Shown: piece after piece, positions 27,535 to 37,910 of the stretch
How the letters are laid out: each line of letters opens with the position of its first letter
Numbering within the stretch: position 1 is the first letter of the stretch
Origin: Verrucomicrobiota bacterium
GTDB lineage: Bacteria; Verrucomicrobiota; Verrucomicrobiia; Opitutales; Opitutaceae
Length of the DNA: 62,092 nucleotides
Reading direction: 5' to 3'
Assembly: GCA_018239845.1 (NCBI GenBank)
Contig: JAFEGO010000113.1
Span: 1-62,092 of the forward strand
Notes under the pieces: generated by a model
Told to the model about the DNA's origin: nothing
Seen by the model: the letters and a program-made list of their open reading frames with translations, nothing else
Database searches by the model: none
Translations under genes and position numbers: made by a program

Positions 27535-27888
27535 TCAAAACGCCGGCTTCACGTACACCACCGTGACGGCCACGATGGCGAGGATGAGCGCGATCACCAT
27601 CAGGGTGTTGGCGCTCTCGCGCTTGCGGTAGGCCAGGCCGGTCAGGGCCGACAGACCGAGCCAGCAAGCCATCTTGATGAAGATCCAGGCCATGGCCGAA
27701 AAACCAAACATGCCCTGCCACATGCGGATGCCCGTCAGCAGCACCAGCAGGCTCGCGATGCCGGTGATCATCAGCACGCGCTTGCGCGTGTCAGCCGGCC
27801 CCGCAAAGGCGAAGAAGGTGAAGGCGATCATCACGATGGCCGCGACGACGTGGAAGATATGGAGCGCGTTGAGTTCTGCGGGATTCAT
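27535..27888 (-). CDS. Small four-helix membrane protein of unknown function
   Basis: A 117-residue protein starting at the ATG at 27888 (MNPAELNALHIFHVVAAIVMI). Four hydrophobic segments at about residues 8-28, 36-54, 60-83 and 92-112 are separated by short charged loops (PADTRKR, YRKRES). A GTG at 27918 would add ten residues. I recognise no family with certainty; small SirB-like and other four-helix inner-membrane proteins look similar. It shares a strand and tight spacing with the family B polymerase. Confidence 0.6.
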   Translation of the reverse strand: MNPAELNALHIFHVVAAIVMIAFTFFAFAGPADTRKRVLMITGIASLLVLLTGIRMWQGMFGFSAMAWIFIKMACWLGLSALTGLAYRKRESANTLMVIALILAIVAVTVVYVKPAF

Positions 27889-28146
27889 GGGGAAAATCTG
27901 GAAAAGAAAATGTGACACCCCGCCTGTGCCGTATGCCCAAAGGCTCAGGACCTTTTTAGGTTAAAGTGGGCGCCTCCTCCGCAGCGTCTGCTTTCCGATG
28001 GACGGCCTAGCATCTTCCGCGACGGTTTTGGCTCCCGTAATGAATCTAAGGCAAAGAGCAGTTATTGAAAGCACCTCGAACACTGCAGGGTGTCAGCGCC
28101 CACGGTAGGTCACACCCCCTCGCCGTCAAACGCGAATAACAGCTTC
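27889..28146. other. 258-bp intergenic stretch without recognised gene
   Basis: I find no ORF with a sensible start and no tRNA or riboswitch fold. Two 8-base complementary pairs cross each other: TGACACCC at 27913 with GGGTGTCA at 28088, and GTGGGCGC at 27966 with GCGCCCAC at 28096. This could be chance in GC-rich DNA. Confidence 0.35.
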
Positions 28147-28608
28147 TCAGGAACCGATGATGTTCGACTCGAGGTGCTGGATGATCAGCTCCTGGATGGT
28201 GGCGAGGAACAGGTAGCACAGGAAGGCCTTGCGCACCGGCTCCTCCAGCCCCGCCAGATCCACGCTGCCGCTCTCCAGCGGCTCGTCGCCGAGCTGGGCC
28301 AGCGGGTGCGACCGCAGCCGCAGGCGCAGCGCCGCGCAGGCGCGCACGATCGGCTCGGCGTTGGCCTCGTCGAACGCAATCACGCCCTCGGCGAAAAACT
28401 CGTCGTTGAAGAGCGCGAGCAGCACCTTCACGTCGGCATTTTGCGCGCCGATCAGCTCGTCGCGCCACGCCTGCTGAAAATCCTGGTCGTGGTCCACCGG
28501 CGCCACCGTGGTGGCGAGGTCTGAGCCGAGGTCATCGGCCAGACCCTTGATGACGTCGAGCAGCGGCGCGACAATCGCCAGGCTGAGCTTGACCTCAACG
28601 CGTTTCAT
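28147..28608 (-). CDS. DUF2017-like protein downstream of clpS
   Basis: A 153-residue soluble, acidic protein, largely helical (LSLAIVAPLLDVIKGLADDL, then AFLCYLFLATIQELIIQHLES). It overlaps the end of clpS by 14 bases, so the two are translationally linked. In Actinobacteria clpS is also followed by a DUF2017 gene, and the size and helical pattern fit; assignment rests on context and general appearance, not on a motif. A role beside ClpS in N-degron or Clp protease regulation is inference. Confidence 0.55.
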   Translation of the reverse strand: MKRVEVKLSLAIVAPLLDVIKGLADDLGSDLATTVAPVDHDQDFQQAWRDELIGAQNADVKVLLALFNDEFFAEGVIAFDEANAEPIVRACAALRLRLRSHPLAQLGDEPLESGSVDLAGLEEPVRKAFLCYLFLATIQELIIQHLESNIIGS

Positions 28609-28894
28609 CGGGCTCCAGTACCGTCGTCAGGTGCCACTGCTGCAGGGTGAACATGTACGCCTCGGCCTTTTCGCGCAGGCCCGCCCACACGACGGAGCGG
28701 CCCCGCTCGTGGACCTCCATCATGTGCTTGCGCGCGGTAGCCTCGTCGAAACCGAGGACCTTTTTGAAAACCATGACGACATAAGACATCAGGTTGACCG
28801 GATCGTTCAGCACGACGACGCGCCACATGCCCTCCAGCGCGAGGGCGGTGTCGCCCTGCGCCTCGGGATCTGAATAGGGCTGCGACTCCGCCAT
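28595..28894 (-). CDS. clpS: ATP-dependent Clp protease adaptor ClpS
   Basis: A 99-residue adaptor that delivers N-end-rule substrates to ClpAP/ClpCP. The ATG at 28894 follows the proS stop by two bases. The core shows VVVLNDPVNLMSYVVMVF (canonical LxNDDxxxMxxV region), then ARKHMMEVHERGRSVVWAG and KAEAYMFTL, matching the substrate-pocket helices with the key His of the HxxG-type motif. It is cytosolic. It forms a compact unit proS-clpS-DUF2017-like. Confidence 0.92.
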   Translation of the reverse strand: MAESQPYSDPEAQGDTALALEGMWRVVVLNDPVNLMSYVVMVFKKVLGFDEATARKHMMEVHERGRSVVWAGLREKAEAYMFTLQQWHLTTVLEPDETR

Positions 28895-28896
28895 GG

Positions 28897-30663
<1,767 letters not shown>

Positions 30664-30746
30664 GAAGTCAGGCAACCAAACACCCCCGGTGCGCCGGAGC
30701 AATTTTATTTGCGGCCCCGCCCTCCTCCCGCGATGAATGCTCCTCC

Positions 30747-31355
30747 ATGTCCGGCCGCGCCAACCGTCCCTGGCCCCTCAAGTGGGTCGCCCTTGTGATC
30801 GTGCTCGTGATCGTCCCCTACACGATCATCACGCTGCGCTATCGTAAGCCGGGCCACGCTTTCGAGCCCTACCAGGACATAAAGGACCGCGCCAATGTCC
30901 TGCGGCTCCTCAACGCCGGCTTCCAGCGCGTCGCGGTCGATGCTGAGGTTCCCGCCGATGCCGTGCGCATCGGCTCTCCCGCCGCCGTCACCAACGCCCC
31001 CGGCGGCCTGCCCAAGGAGCTGCGCGACACGCTCGTCGAGGTCCCCCTGCTTCCGGTCGACATCGAAAGCGTCCGGGCGCCCGCGACCGCCAACACCCTT
31101 TTTCCCTACGAGTTTCTCTTCACCTGCGCGATGCCCGACAACAAGCACCAGCTCGGCGGCGCGGAGCTCTACGTCCGCAACAACGAGATCGTGATCACGC
31201 CCGACTTCGAGAAACTCACCGGCGACCTCATCTCGCGCTCCAAGGAAAAGGCCATCCTCCTCACCGTGCCCGCGGGCGCGCTGAAGCCCGGCCAGTTCCG
31301 CGTCACGCTCGTCGGCCAAAAGGCGTCGCGCACGTGGACCCTTCAAGTGCATTGA
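30747..31355 (+). CDS. Membrane-anchored protein of unknown function
   Basis: A 202-residue protein with one N-terminal membrane segment (about residues 12-30, WVALVIVLVIVPYTIITL) after a short basic tail, so the rest should lie in the periplasm. The C-terminal 70 residues are beta-rich (GGAELYVRNNEIVITPDFEKL, FRVTLVGQKASRTWTLQVH). I recognise no family. It is divergent from proS (83 bp) and lies 40 bases before argA on the same strand. Confidence 0.6.
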   Translation: MSGRANRPWPLKWVALVIVLVIVPYTIITLRYRKPGHAFEPYQDIKDRANVLRLLNAGFQRVAVDAEVPADAVRIGSPAAVTNAPGGLPKELRDTLVEVPLLPVDIESVRAPATANTLFPYEFLFTCAMPDNKHQLGGAELYVRNNEIVITPDFEKLTGDLISRSKEKAILLTVPAGALKPGQFRVTLVGQKASRTWTLQVH

Positions 31356-31395
31356 CGCGCCGCGCCGCTTCGCCGAAGTTACGCGCGCACCATCC

Positions 31396-32763
31396 ATGAG
31401 TAACGGCCCCGGCCCTTCTTCTCCTGCGCTCACTGCGCCGACCGCCAACGCGACGACGATCAAGCCCACCGATCTGCGCGGCATCCTGAAATACGTCCCC
31501 CGTTTTCAAGGCCAGATCTTCGTCATCGCCCTCGACGGCTCCATCGTGGCCGATGAGAACTTCGGCAACCTGCTCGTCGACATCGCCGTCCTTCGCTCGC
31601 TCGGCATCAAGATCGTGCTCGTCCACGGCATCAGCCAGCAGCTCCAGGAACTCTCGGTGATGCGCAACATCCCGATCACCAATTCCGACGGCACCGGCGT
31701 CACCGACGCCGCCACGCTCGACCTCGCCACCCGCGCCGCCTCCCGTGTCTCGCACCTCCTCGTCGAGGGCCTCACGCAAAACGCGCTGAAGTGCGCCACG
31801 ACCAACGCCATTCGCGCGCTGCCCATCGGCATCATCCGCGGCATCGACCAGCAGTTCACCGCCAAGGTCGAGCGCATCGACCGCGATTTCCTCGGCGAGC
31901 TCATCGACCACTCGGTCGTGCCCGTGATCTCGCCCATCGCCTTCGGCCCCGATGGCAAGGCCCTGCGCGTCAACTCCGACCTCCTCGCCGCCGAGGTCGC
32001 CGAGGCCCTCCAGGCCACCAAGATCATCTATCTTTCCCCGCACGAGGGCCTCGAGATCGACGGCAAGTTCCGCCGCGAGATTTCCGTCGACGCCCTGCGC
32101 AAGCTCCTCGATGCCGACGCCAGCCGCGTCGCCGATGGCAACCGCAGCAAGGCCACCCACGCCGTCAAGGCGATCGAGAGCGGCGTGCCGCGCGTCCACG
32201 TGCTCGACGGCCGCGTCTTCGACGGCCTGCTCAACGAGATCTTTTCCAACGAGGGCGTCGGCTCCCTCGTGTACGGCAACGACTACCAGCAGATCCGCAA
32301 GGCGCGGAAGAGCGACGTCCGCCTCATCTACAGCCTCACCCGCAGCGCCGTCCGCCGCGAGGAGCTCGTCAACCGCACCCAGCAGGCGATCGAAAAGAAC
32401 ATCGACCAGTTCTTCGTCTTCGAGGTGGACGAGAACATCATCGCCGTCGTCACCCTGTATTTTTACCCGGGCAAGCCCGACATCGCGGAGCTCGGTTCGC
32501 TCTACGTCATGCCGTTCTACCACAACCGCGGCATCGGCAAGAAGATGGTCGAGTACGCCTGCATGCAGGCCCGCGAGCGCGGGGTGAAGAGCGTCATCGC
32601 CCTCTCGACCCAGAGTTTCGGCTTCTTCACCAACGTCCTCGGCTTCGAGGAGGCGCCGAAGGACATCCTGCCCGAGTCCCGCCTGAAGCTCTACGAGGAA
32701 AGCGGCCGCAACGCCAAGGTGCTCGTCAAGCACCTCGACGAAAAGGCCCCCGTCCGCTCGTAA
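31396..32763 (+). CDS. argA: N-acetylglutamate synthase (ArgA type)
   Basis: A 455-residue enzyme that acetylates glutamate with acetyl-CoA, the first step of arginine synthesis. Residues 25-310 are an amino-acid-kinase fold (ILKYVPRFQGQIFVIALDGS, IKIVLVHGISQQ, FGPDGKALRVNSDLLAAEVA) and residues 315-455 a GNAT acetyltransferase (LGSLYVMPFYHNRGIGKKMV, then FGFFTNVLGFEEA). This two-domain order and length are those of E. coli-type ArgA, which is feedback-inhibited by arginine. The stop codon abuts the stop of the converging binding-protein gene with no spacer. Confidence 0.93.
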   Translation: MSNGPGPSSPALTAPTANATTIKPTDLRGILKYVPRFQGQIFVIALDGSIVADENFGNLLVDIAVLRSLGIKIVLVHGISQQLQELSVMRNIPITNSDGTGVTDAATLDLATRAASRVSHLLVEGLTQNALKCATTNAIRALPIGIIRGIDQQFTAKVERIDRDFLGELIDHSVVPVISPIAFGPDGKALRVNSDLLAAEVAEALQATKIIYLSPHEGLEIDGKFRREISVDALRKLLDADASRVADGNRSKATHAVKAIESGVPRVHVLDGRVFDGLLNEIFSNEGVGSLVYGNDYQQIRKARKSDVRLIYSLTRSAVRREELVNRTQQAIEKNIDQFFVFEVDENIIAVVTLYFYPGKPDIAELGSLYVMPFYHNRGIGKKMVEYACMQARERGVKSVIALSTQSFGFFTNVLGFEEAPKDILPESRLKLYEESGRNAKVLVKHLDEKAPVRS

Positions 32764-33735
32764 TCACTTCAGCCACTTCTCGAGCGGCGGGTGCAGCAGG
32801 TCGGCCATGGCGGGCTCATCCATGTTCTCCTTCGTCACGAGCGCGCAGCCGGTGTCGATTTCCTTCTCCACCTTGCCGCCGCGCAGCACGCTCACGAGCG
32901 TCTTCACCCCGAGGTAGCCCATCTTGAACGGGCTCTGCACCACGAGGCCCTGAATGTCGCCGGCCCGGAGCGCCGCGACCGTCTGCGTGCCCGTGTCGAA
33001 GCCGACGAACTTCACCTTGCCGCCCGCGAGACCCGCCTCCTTCAGCGCGAGCAGCATGCCGGTCGCCGAGGATTCGTTGGGCGCAAAGACGCCCGTGACC
33101 TCGCGGCCGTAGCGGTTGATCAGCGTCTGCGAAACCCCGTAGGCCGTGTCGCGGGTCGGCCCCGCATGCTGGTCGCTGGACAGCACCACGATCCCCGGGA
33201 ACTCCTTCGTGATCGTGTCGAGGAATCCCGCCTCGCGCTGCATCGTGCTCGTCGAGCCCGCCAGCACGCGCAGCAGGATCACCTTGCCCTTGCCGTCGAG
33301 CAGCGCCGCCAGCCGGCGCGCACCGAGCACGCCGCCCTTGTAGTTGTCAGTCGATACCGTCGCGGCGGGGATCTTCGAGTCGAGCGCGGAGTCGATGATG
33401 ACGACCGGGATGTTGGCGCCCACCGCGTCCCGCACCGGCGACACCAGCGCCTTGGCGTCGAGCGGCGCGAGCACGATGCCGTTCACCCGGCCGATGAAAT
33501 TCTCCACCACCTGGATCTGCTGGTCACGGTCGTCCTCGCGCAGGGGGCCTTTCCAGACCACGTTCACCGTGACGCCCTCGCCCTTCAGCTCGCTCGCCGC
33601 GGCCAGCGCGCCCGCGTGGATCGAGCGCCAGAATTCGTGCGTCGTCCCCTTCGGAATGACGGCGACCTGGTACGTCTGCGCGAACGCTGAGACCGCGAGC
33701 ACGCTGGATAAAACGAGGGAGCGGAGGATTTTCAT
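32764..33735 (-). CDS. Periplasmic sugar-type substrate-binding protein (ribose family)
   Basis: A 323-residue exported protein; the ATG at 33735 begins a signal peptide, MKILRSLVLSSVLAVSAFAQ. The mature part is a Peripla_BP_4/RbsB-type fold: VAVIPKGTTHEFWRSIHAGA, VNGIVLAPLDAKALV, VVIIDSALDSK, TDNYKGGVLGAR, FAPNESSATGMLLAL, KFVGFDTGTQTVAAL. It would bind a sugar or similar small ligand. No permease or ATPase gene lies nearby, so it is an orphan or serves a distant transporter or sensor. It follows the RidA gene by 27 bases. Confidence 0.88.
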   Translation of the reverse strand: MKILRSLVLSSVLAVSAFAQTYQVAVIPKGTTHEFWRSIHAGALAAASELKGEGVTVNVVWKGPLREDDRDQQIQVVENFIGRVNGIVLAPLDAKALVSPVRDAVGANIPVVIIDSALDSKIPAATVSTDNYKGGVLGARRLAALLDGKGKVILLRVLAGSTSTMQREAGFLDTITKEFPGIVVLSSDQHAGPTRDTAYGVSQTLINRYGREVTGVFAPNESSATGMLLALKEAGLAGGKVKFVGFDTGTQTVAALRAGDIQGLVVQSPFKMGYLGVKTLVSVLRGGKVEKEIDTGCALVTKENMDEPAMADLLHPPLEKWLK

Positions 33736-33762
33736 CGGGGTAAAAAGAAAGCAGCGACGCAC

Positions 33763-34224
33763 TCAGGCCTTCAGCTCAACGACGACCTGCACCTCGGCGG
33801 TCGAGCCCTTGGGCAGGCCGTTGACCGCGACTGCGGCGCGCGCGTGTTTGCCGGCGTCGCCGAAGACCTTGAGGAAGAGGTCGCTCGCACCGTTGATCAC
33901 GGCGGGGCTGTCCTGGAAACCGTCCACGGCGTTGACGAAGCCGCTGACGAAGACGATGCGCGCCACCTGGTCGAGGGAGCCGACCGCGGCCTTGATGTTG
34001 GCGAGCGTGTTGAGCGCGCAGACTTCCGCGGCCTTGTAGCCGGCCTGCACGGTCTGCTCCTTGCCCACCTGGCCGGTGTGCGTCATCTGGCCGGCGACCA
34101 TGCAGATCGTGCCGGCGCAATAGAGGAGGTTGCCCGTGCGCACGGTGGGCACGTAGCTGCCGGCGGCGGCCGGCGGCGTGGGAAGGACGAGGCCGAGTTC
34201 GGCGAGTTTGGATTCAGGATTCAT
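33763..34224 (-). CDS. RidA/YjgF family protein
   Basis: A 153-residue protein of the longer YjgF/YER057c/UK114 subgroup, in which members often deaminate reactive enamines and imines. Visible features are the opening NPESKLAELGLVLPTPP, AGSYVPTVRTGNLLYCAG, NTLANIKAAVGSLDQV, and the C-terminal ARAAVAVNGLPKGSTAEVQVVVE, where the usual Arg of the active site sits in ARAAVAV. It is cytosolic. It is in one unit with the downstream sugar-type binding protein. Confidence 0.9.
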   Translation of the reverse strand: MNPESKLAELGLVLPTPPAAAGSYVPTVRTGNLLYCAGTICMVAGQMTHTGQVGKEQTVQAGYKAAEVCALNTLANIKAAVGSLDQVARIVFVSGFVNAVDGFQDSPAVINGASDLFLKVFGDAGKHARAAVAVNGLPKGSTAEVQVVVELKA

Positions 34225-34270
34225 GATGGGTTAAGCTGATGCGCCGGGCGCCTCCGACGCAAAGCGGATT

Positions 34271-35266
34271 TTAGGGTGTGACGCGCGTCAGGTAATCCCG
34301 CGTCGCGACCGCATTCAGGGAAATCGGATCCGTGATCACGCCGAGCTCCAGCAGCACATCCAGCTCCATTCCCAGCCGCTCCCGCGAGAGATCGCCGAGA
34401 TACTCGCCCTTCGCCGCATCGCCCCGGATCCATGGACCGATGATCAGCTCGCCCCGCGCGTAGTCCAATTCCGCCAGCGTCAGCGCCGGGTTGCGCTTTT
34501 GCATCAGCTCGAAGGCCGGCATCGGATCGTTCTCCAAAAAGTCGCTCCACCCCAGCAGCGTCGCCTGGAGGAAGGCCTTCACGACCGGCGGATTCCTGAG
34601 GGCAAAATCCCCGCGACAGAAAATTGCGTGGTACGCATCGTAGCTCTCGTCGCTCAGCGCGATCGCCCGCAGCTCCGCGCGCGGGCCCTGGGATTTTGCC
34701 CCGTCGCTGGTCACATAGCCCGCCTGGATTGCATCGGTCCCCGCCCAAAATGCCGCCAGGCCGGCTCCCGGGGGCTTGAGCTCAAACGTCACGCGCTGGC
34801 GCTTTTGCACCCAGCCGATCCACGCCTGCCCCGCCTTCGCCAGCACTGTGTGGCTCTTGAGGTCGGAGAGTTTCCGTACGGGATTCTTCGCGTGAACAAG
34901 CAGCGACAGCGGATCGTGTTGCCGCGAGGCGGCCACCATTTGCAACGGCAGCCCCATGCTCGCGCGCACCATGATATCGTCACTGCGCCCAACCCCGAAA
35001 TCCGCCTCACCGTTGGCCACCAGCGCCGCGACGTCCGTCTCCGGCCCGGTCGCGCGCAGCTCCACGTCGAGCCCCGCGCGCTGATAATAACCCTTCGCCA
35101 GCGCCTGATAAAAACCCGCCAACTCCGCCCGCGGGACATCGTCCAGCTGCACCGTGACCTTCACCGGCCCGGCCGGCTGCGGCGGCGTGCGCGCCTGTTC
35201 GCGACTGCAACCCGCGAGGGTCACGGCCACCGCCAACCAACAAAAAACCCGGCTCCACGCGTGCAT
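34271..35266 (-). CDS. NMT1/THI5-like substrate-binding lipoprotein
   Basis: A 331-residue lipoprotein: signal peptide with lipobox LAGC and C20, starting at the ATG at 35266. The mature part resembles NMT1/SsuA-type binding proteins of ABC importers for thiamine precursors, sulfonates and similar ligands: LDDVPRAELAGFYQALAKGY, GEADFGVGRSDDIMV, LSDLKSHTVLAKAG, TDAIQAGYVTSDG, VVKAFLQATLLGWSDFL. No permease or ATPase is adjacent. It is divergent from the amidase gene (85 bp). Confidence 0.85.
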   Translation of the reverse strand: MHAWSRVFCWLAVAVTLAGCSREQARTPPQPAGPVKVTVQLDDVPRAELAGFYQALAKGYYQRAGLDVELRATGPETDVAALVANGEADFGVGRSDDIMVRASMGLPLQMVAASRQHDPLSLLVHAKNPVRKLSDLKSHTVLAKAGQAWIGWVQKRQRVTFELKPPGAGLAAFWAGTDAIQAGYVTSDGAKSQGPRAELRAIALSDESYDAYHAIFCRGDFALRNPPVVKAFLQATLLGWSDFLENDPMPAFELMQKRNPALTLAELDYARGELIIGPWIRGDAAKGEYLGDLSRERLGMELDVLLELGVITDPISLNAVATRDYLTRVTP

Positions 35267-35351
35267 CGCCCCACGTTGGCGCCGCAGCCGGGCCGCGCCA
35301 ACCCCAAACACCGCGTGTTGCCATGACGGACCGATTCGCGACATTGGCCGC

Positions 35352-36590
35352 ATGACGATCAGCGAATGGCAATCCCTCGGCCCCGCCGCCGCCGCGCGCG
35401 AGGTCCACCGCCGCGCCGCCGCGCTCCCGCCAGCGCAGCAGCGCGCCGTCCTCGCCTCGCTGATGCAGGAAGCTGATCTCGCCGCCGCCCTGGCCCAATC
35501 CACCGGACCGCTCGCGGGCGTCCCGTACTTGCTCAAGGATCTGTTCGATCTCGCCGGCCAGCCCACCTTTGCCGGCTCCACGTTTTTGCCCGAGGTCCGG
35601 CCTGCCGCCGCGCGCGACTCGGTCCTCGTCCAAGCCCTCCGTGCCGCGGGCGCCACCTGCGCCGGCAAGACCCACCTCCACGAATTCGCCTACGGCATCA
35701 CCGGCGAGAATCCGCACTACGGCGACTGCGAGCACCCGCACTTTCCCGGCCGTACCACCGGCGGCTCCAGCAGCGGTTCCGCCGCCGCCGTGGCCGCGGG
35801 ACTCGCGCCCTTCGCCATCGGCACCGACACCGGCGGCTCCGTCCGCGTGCCGGCTGCATTCTGCGGGCTCTACGGCCTGCGGCTCACGCCCTGCGACCGT
35901 TTTATCGCCGATGCTTTTCCCCTCGCCCAGAGCTTCGACACCGCCGGCTGGTTCACCGCGCACGCCGCCGATCTGCGCCGCGTGACCGAGGCGCTCTGCG
36001 GCGCCGATCCGCTCCTCCGCGAACCGCGCGGTTGCTGGCTCGGCTGGCCGGGCCTCGATGCCGAGGTCGCCGCCGCGTTTCGTCCGGCCGCCGAAAAACT
36101 CTGCGCTCCCGCCAACGCTCCACTCACTGCCACGCTTAACGCCGCCTTCGCCACCGCCCCGGCCATCTACGGCGACATCGTCGCCGCCGAGGCGTGGGCT
36201 ACGCACCGCCCGTGGGCCGAGGCGCAACGCTCCCGCTACGACCCGGCGGTGTGGCCCCGCCTCAGCCGCGGCGCCATGCTCGACTCCGCAGCCGTCGCCC
36301 ACGCCCGGGCCGGCCACGAACGGGTGAAAGCGGTCTGGGCGGCCTTCTTCGCCGACCACGATTTTCTCGTCCTCCCCGCCACCCCGTGCGCGGCGCTCAC
36401 CAAGGCCGATTGCACCGCCGCCAACCGCGCGCGGCTCCTCGCGCTCACGACCCCCGCCAGTCTGGCCGGCCGCCCTGTGCTCACCGTCCCGGTCCCCCTG
36501 CCCTCCGGCCTCACCACCGGTCTGCAAATCGTCGTCCGCGACGCCCGCAGTCCGGTCATCTCGTGGGCCCTCGACCGCTTCAGCGCTTAA
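35352..36590 (+). CDS. Amidase-signature family hydrolase
   Basis: A 412-residue amidase, a little shorter than the usual 450-500. The Ser-cisSer-Lys triad is visible: K62 in PYLLKDLFDL, the Ser run 139-141 in TGGSSSGSAAAVA, and S163 in GTDTGGSVRVPAA. The ATG at 35352 is preferred because the longer frame is antisense to the lipoprotein gene. No signal peptide is seen. The substrate (amide, carbamate or urea derivative such as allophanate) cannot be told. Its 3' end overlaps the converging amidohydrolase by 11 bases. Confidence 0.88.
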   Translation: MTISEWQSLGPAAAAREVHRRAAALPPAQQRAVLASLMQEADLAAALAQSTGPLAGVPYLLKDLFDLAGQPTFAGSTFLPEVRPAAARDSVLVQALRAAGATCAGKTHLHEFAYGITGENPHYGDCEHPHFPGRTTGGSSSGSAAAVAAGLAPFAIGTDTGGSVRVPAAFCGLYGLRLTPCDRFIADAFPLAQSFDTAGWFTAHAADLRRVTEALCGADPLLREPRGCWLGWPGLDAEVAAAFRPAAEKLCAPANAPLTATLNAAFATAPAIYGDIVAAEAWATHRPWAEAQRSRYDPAVWPRLSRGAMLDSAAVAHARAGHERVKAVWAAFFADHDFLVLPATPCAALTKADCTAANRARLLALTTPASLAGRPVLTVPVPLPSGLTTGLQIVVRDARSPVISWALDRFSA

Positions 36591-37464
36591 ACCACCGCGC
36601 GGAGTTTTCCCGCATCAGGGCTTTCAGCTGCGTCGCATCCAAGCCCGACCGGTGCGCCTCGGCCACGAGGCGCGTGAAATTCGGTTCCGCGTCGATCGTC
36701 GGATAGACGTTGAGCGGATAGTCCGATCCGAAATGCACACGTTCGGCCGGCACTGTCGCCATAAACCTCCGCCAAACATCCGGGCCGTAAAGTAGTGGTG
36801 AGGCCGCCGTATCGTAGTGCAGGTTCTTCAGCTCCACCGCGGCCGGGTCGCGCAACGGCAGCAAACCGCCCCAGTGCGCCAGCACGAAATTTACCCGCGG
36901 ATACGTGCGCCCCAGCAACAGAAAGTCCTCCAGCGGCGTCGCCACGCGTCCCGGGTAAGGCCGGCTGTCCGGGTCCGTCACATGCAGGTTCACCGGCCAC
37001 GCCCAGCGCTCCGCCAGCTCCAGCACGGCGCCAAAGGCGGCGTTATCCACTGCGTAGCCCTGCGTATGCGGGGAGAGTTCGCCGAGTCCGACCAGCCCCT
37101 CGCCGCGCGCCCGATCCAGCTCCTCCCGCACGAGCGCGCGATCGGCCCGCGGGTTGATCGTAGCGAACGCCGCGAGCCGGTCCGGGTGCGCCCGCACGCA
37201 CTCGCCGTAAAAGCGATTCTGGAGCGCGCAGCTGGCGTGCATCTCCCAATACCAGCCGAGCAGCACCGCCCGCTCCACGTCCGCCGCGTCCATCGCGCGC
37301 AGCAATTCGTCCACGCTCGGAAACGCCTGCACGCCGCGCCCGTTTTTCCGGCGCCTGGTGCAGAGCTGCGCCCACAACGGCTCACCGCAGGCCGCCGCCC
37401 AGCCCGCCGGGTCGCGGTTCACGTCCGGCGGGTAGAGGTGTACGTGGCTGTCGATGACGCCCAT
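36580..37464 (-). CDS. Amidohydrolase 2 family metal-dependent hydrolase
   Basis: A 294-residue TIM-barrel hydrolase starting at the ATG at 37464. The metal-binding motif DSHVHLYPP is at the N-terminus; further signs are VNLHVTDPD, NFVLAHWGG and HFGSDYPLNVYP with the catalytic Asp. Members of this family decarboxylate or hydrolyse aromatic acids and lactones, so the substrate is open. It is the last gene of the outer-membrane protein-mntH-uspA unit, 16 bases after uspA. Confidence 0.88.
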   Translation of the reverse strand: MGVIDSHVHLYPPDVNRDPAGWAAACGEPLWAQLCTRRRKNGRGVQAFPSVDELLRAMDAADVERAVLLGWYWEMHASCALQNRFYGECVRAHPDRLAAFATINPRADRALVREELDRARGEGLVGLGELSPHTQGYAVDNAAFGAVLELAERWAWPVNLHVTDPDSRPYPGRVATPLEDFLLLGRTYPRVNFVLAHWGGLLPLRDPAAVELKNLHYDTAASPLLYGPDVWRRFMATVPAERVHFGSDYPLNVYPTIDAEPNFTRLVAEAHRSGLDATQLKALMRENSARWFKR

Positions 37465-37480
37465 GCGCCGGCAGCATTGC

Positions 37481-37906
37481 TCACGTACCGGCGCGCACCA
37501 CCAAAATCGGAATCGTCGTGTTGTGCCGCACCTTGTCGATGGTGCTGCCGAGCACGAGATCCGCGACAAACTTGTGCCCGTGCGAGGTCATCGCGATGAG
37601 CGCGCAGCCGCGCTCCACTGCCACCCGCAGGATTTCCTTCGGCGGATCGCCGAGCGCCAGCTCCGTGCCCACCTGCAGGCCCTGCGCACGCAGGCCTTCG
37701 GCGATGCGGTCGAGATAGGCCCGGTCCGCCTTCATCTCCTCCGATTCCGCGAGCTTGAGCTGGGCAAAATTGCGGGCGGCAAAGCCGTCGGCGACGTGCA
37801 GCAGCAGCAGCTCCGAGCCCAGTTGTTGCGCCAGCTCCACGATGTGCGGCACCACCGTTTCGTCGGCGCGCGTGTTTTCCAGGGCGACGAGGATTTTTTT
37901 ATACAT
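37481..37906 (-). CDS. Universal stress protein (UspA family)
   Basis: A 141-residue single-domain Usp protein. It starts MYKKILVALENTRADE and has the ATP-binding pattern G-2x-G-9x-G-S/T in the region SHGHKFVADLVLGST, ending IPILVVRAG. It is cytosolic. It begins 4 bases after the Nramp stop; UspA genes next to Nramp transporters are seen in other bacteria and may modulate the transporter. Confidence 0.93.
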   Translation of the reverse strand: MYKKILVALENTRADETVVPHIVELAQQLGSELLLLHVADGFAARNFAQLKLAESEEMKADRAYLDRIAEGLRAQGLQVGTELALGDPPKEILRVAVERGCALIAMTSHGHKFVADLVLGSTIDKVRHNTTIPILVVRAGT

Positions 37907-37910
37907 GGGG

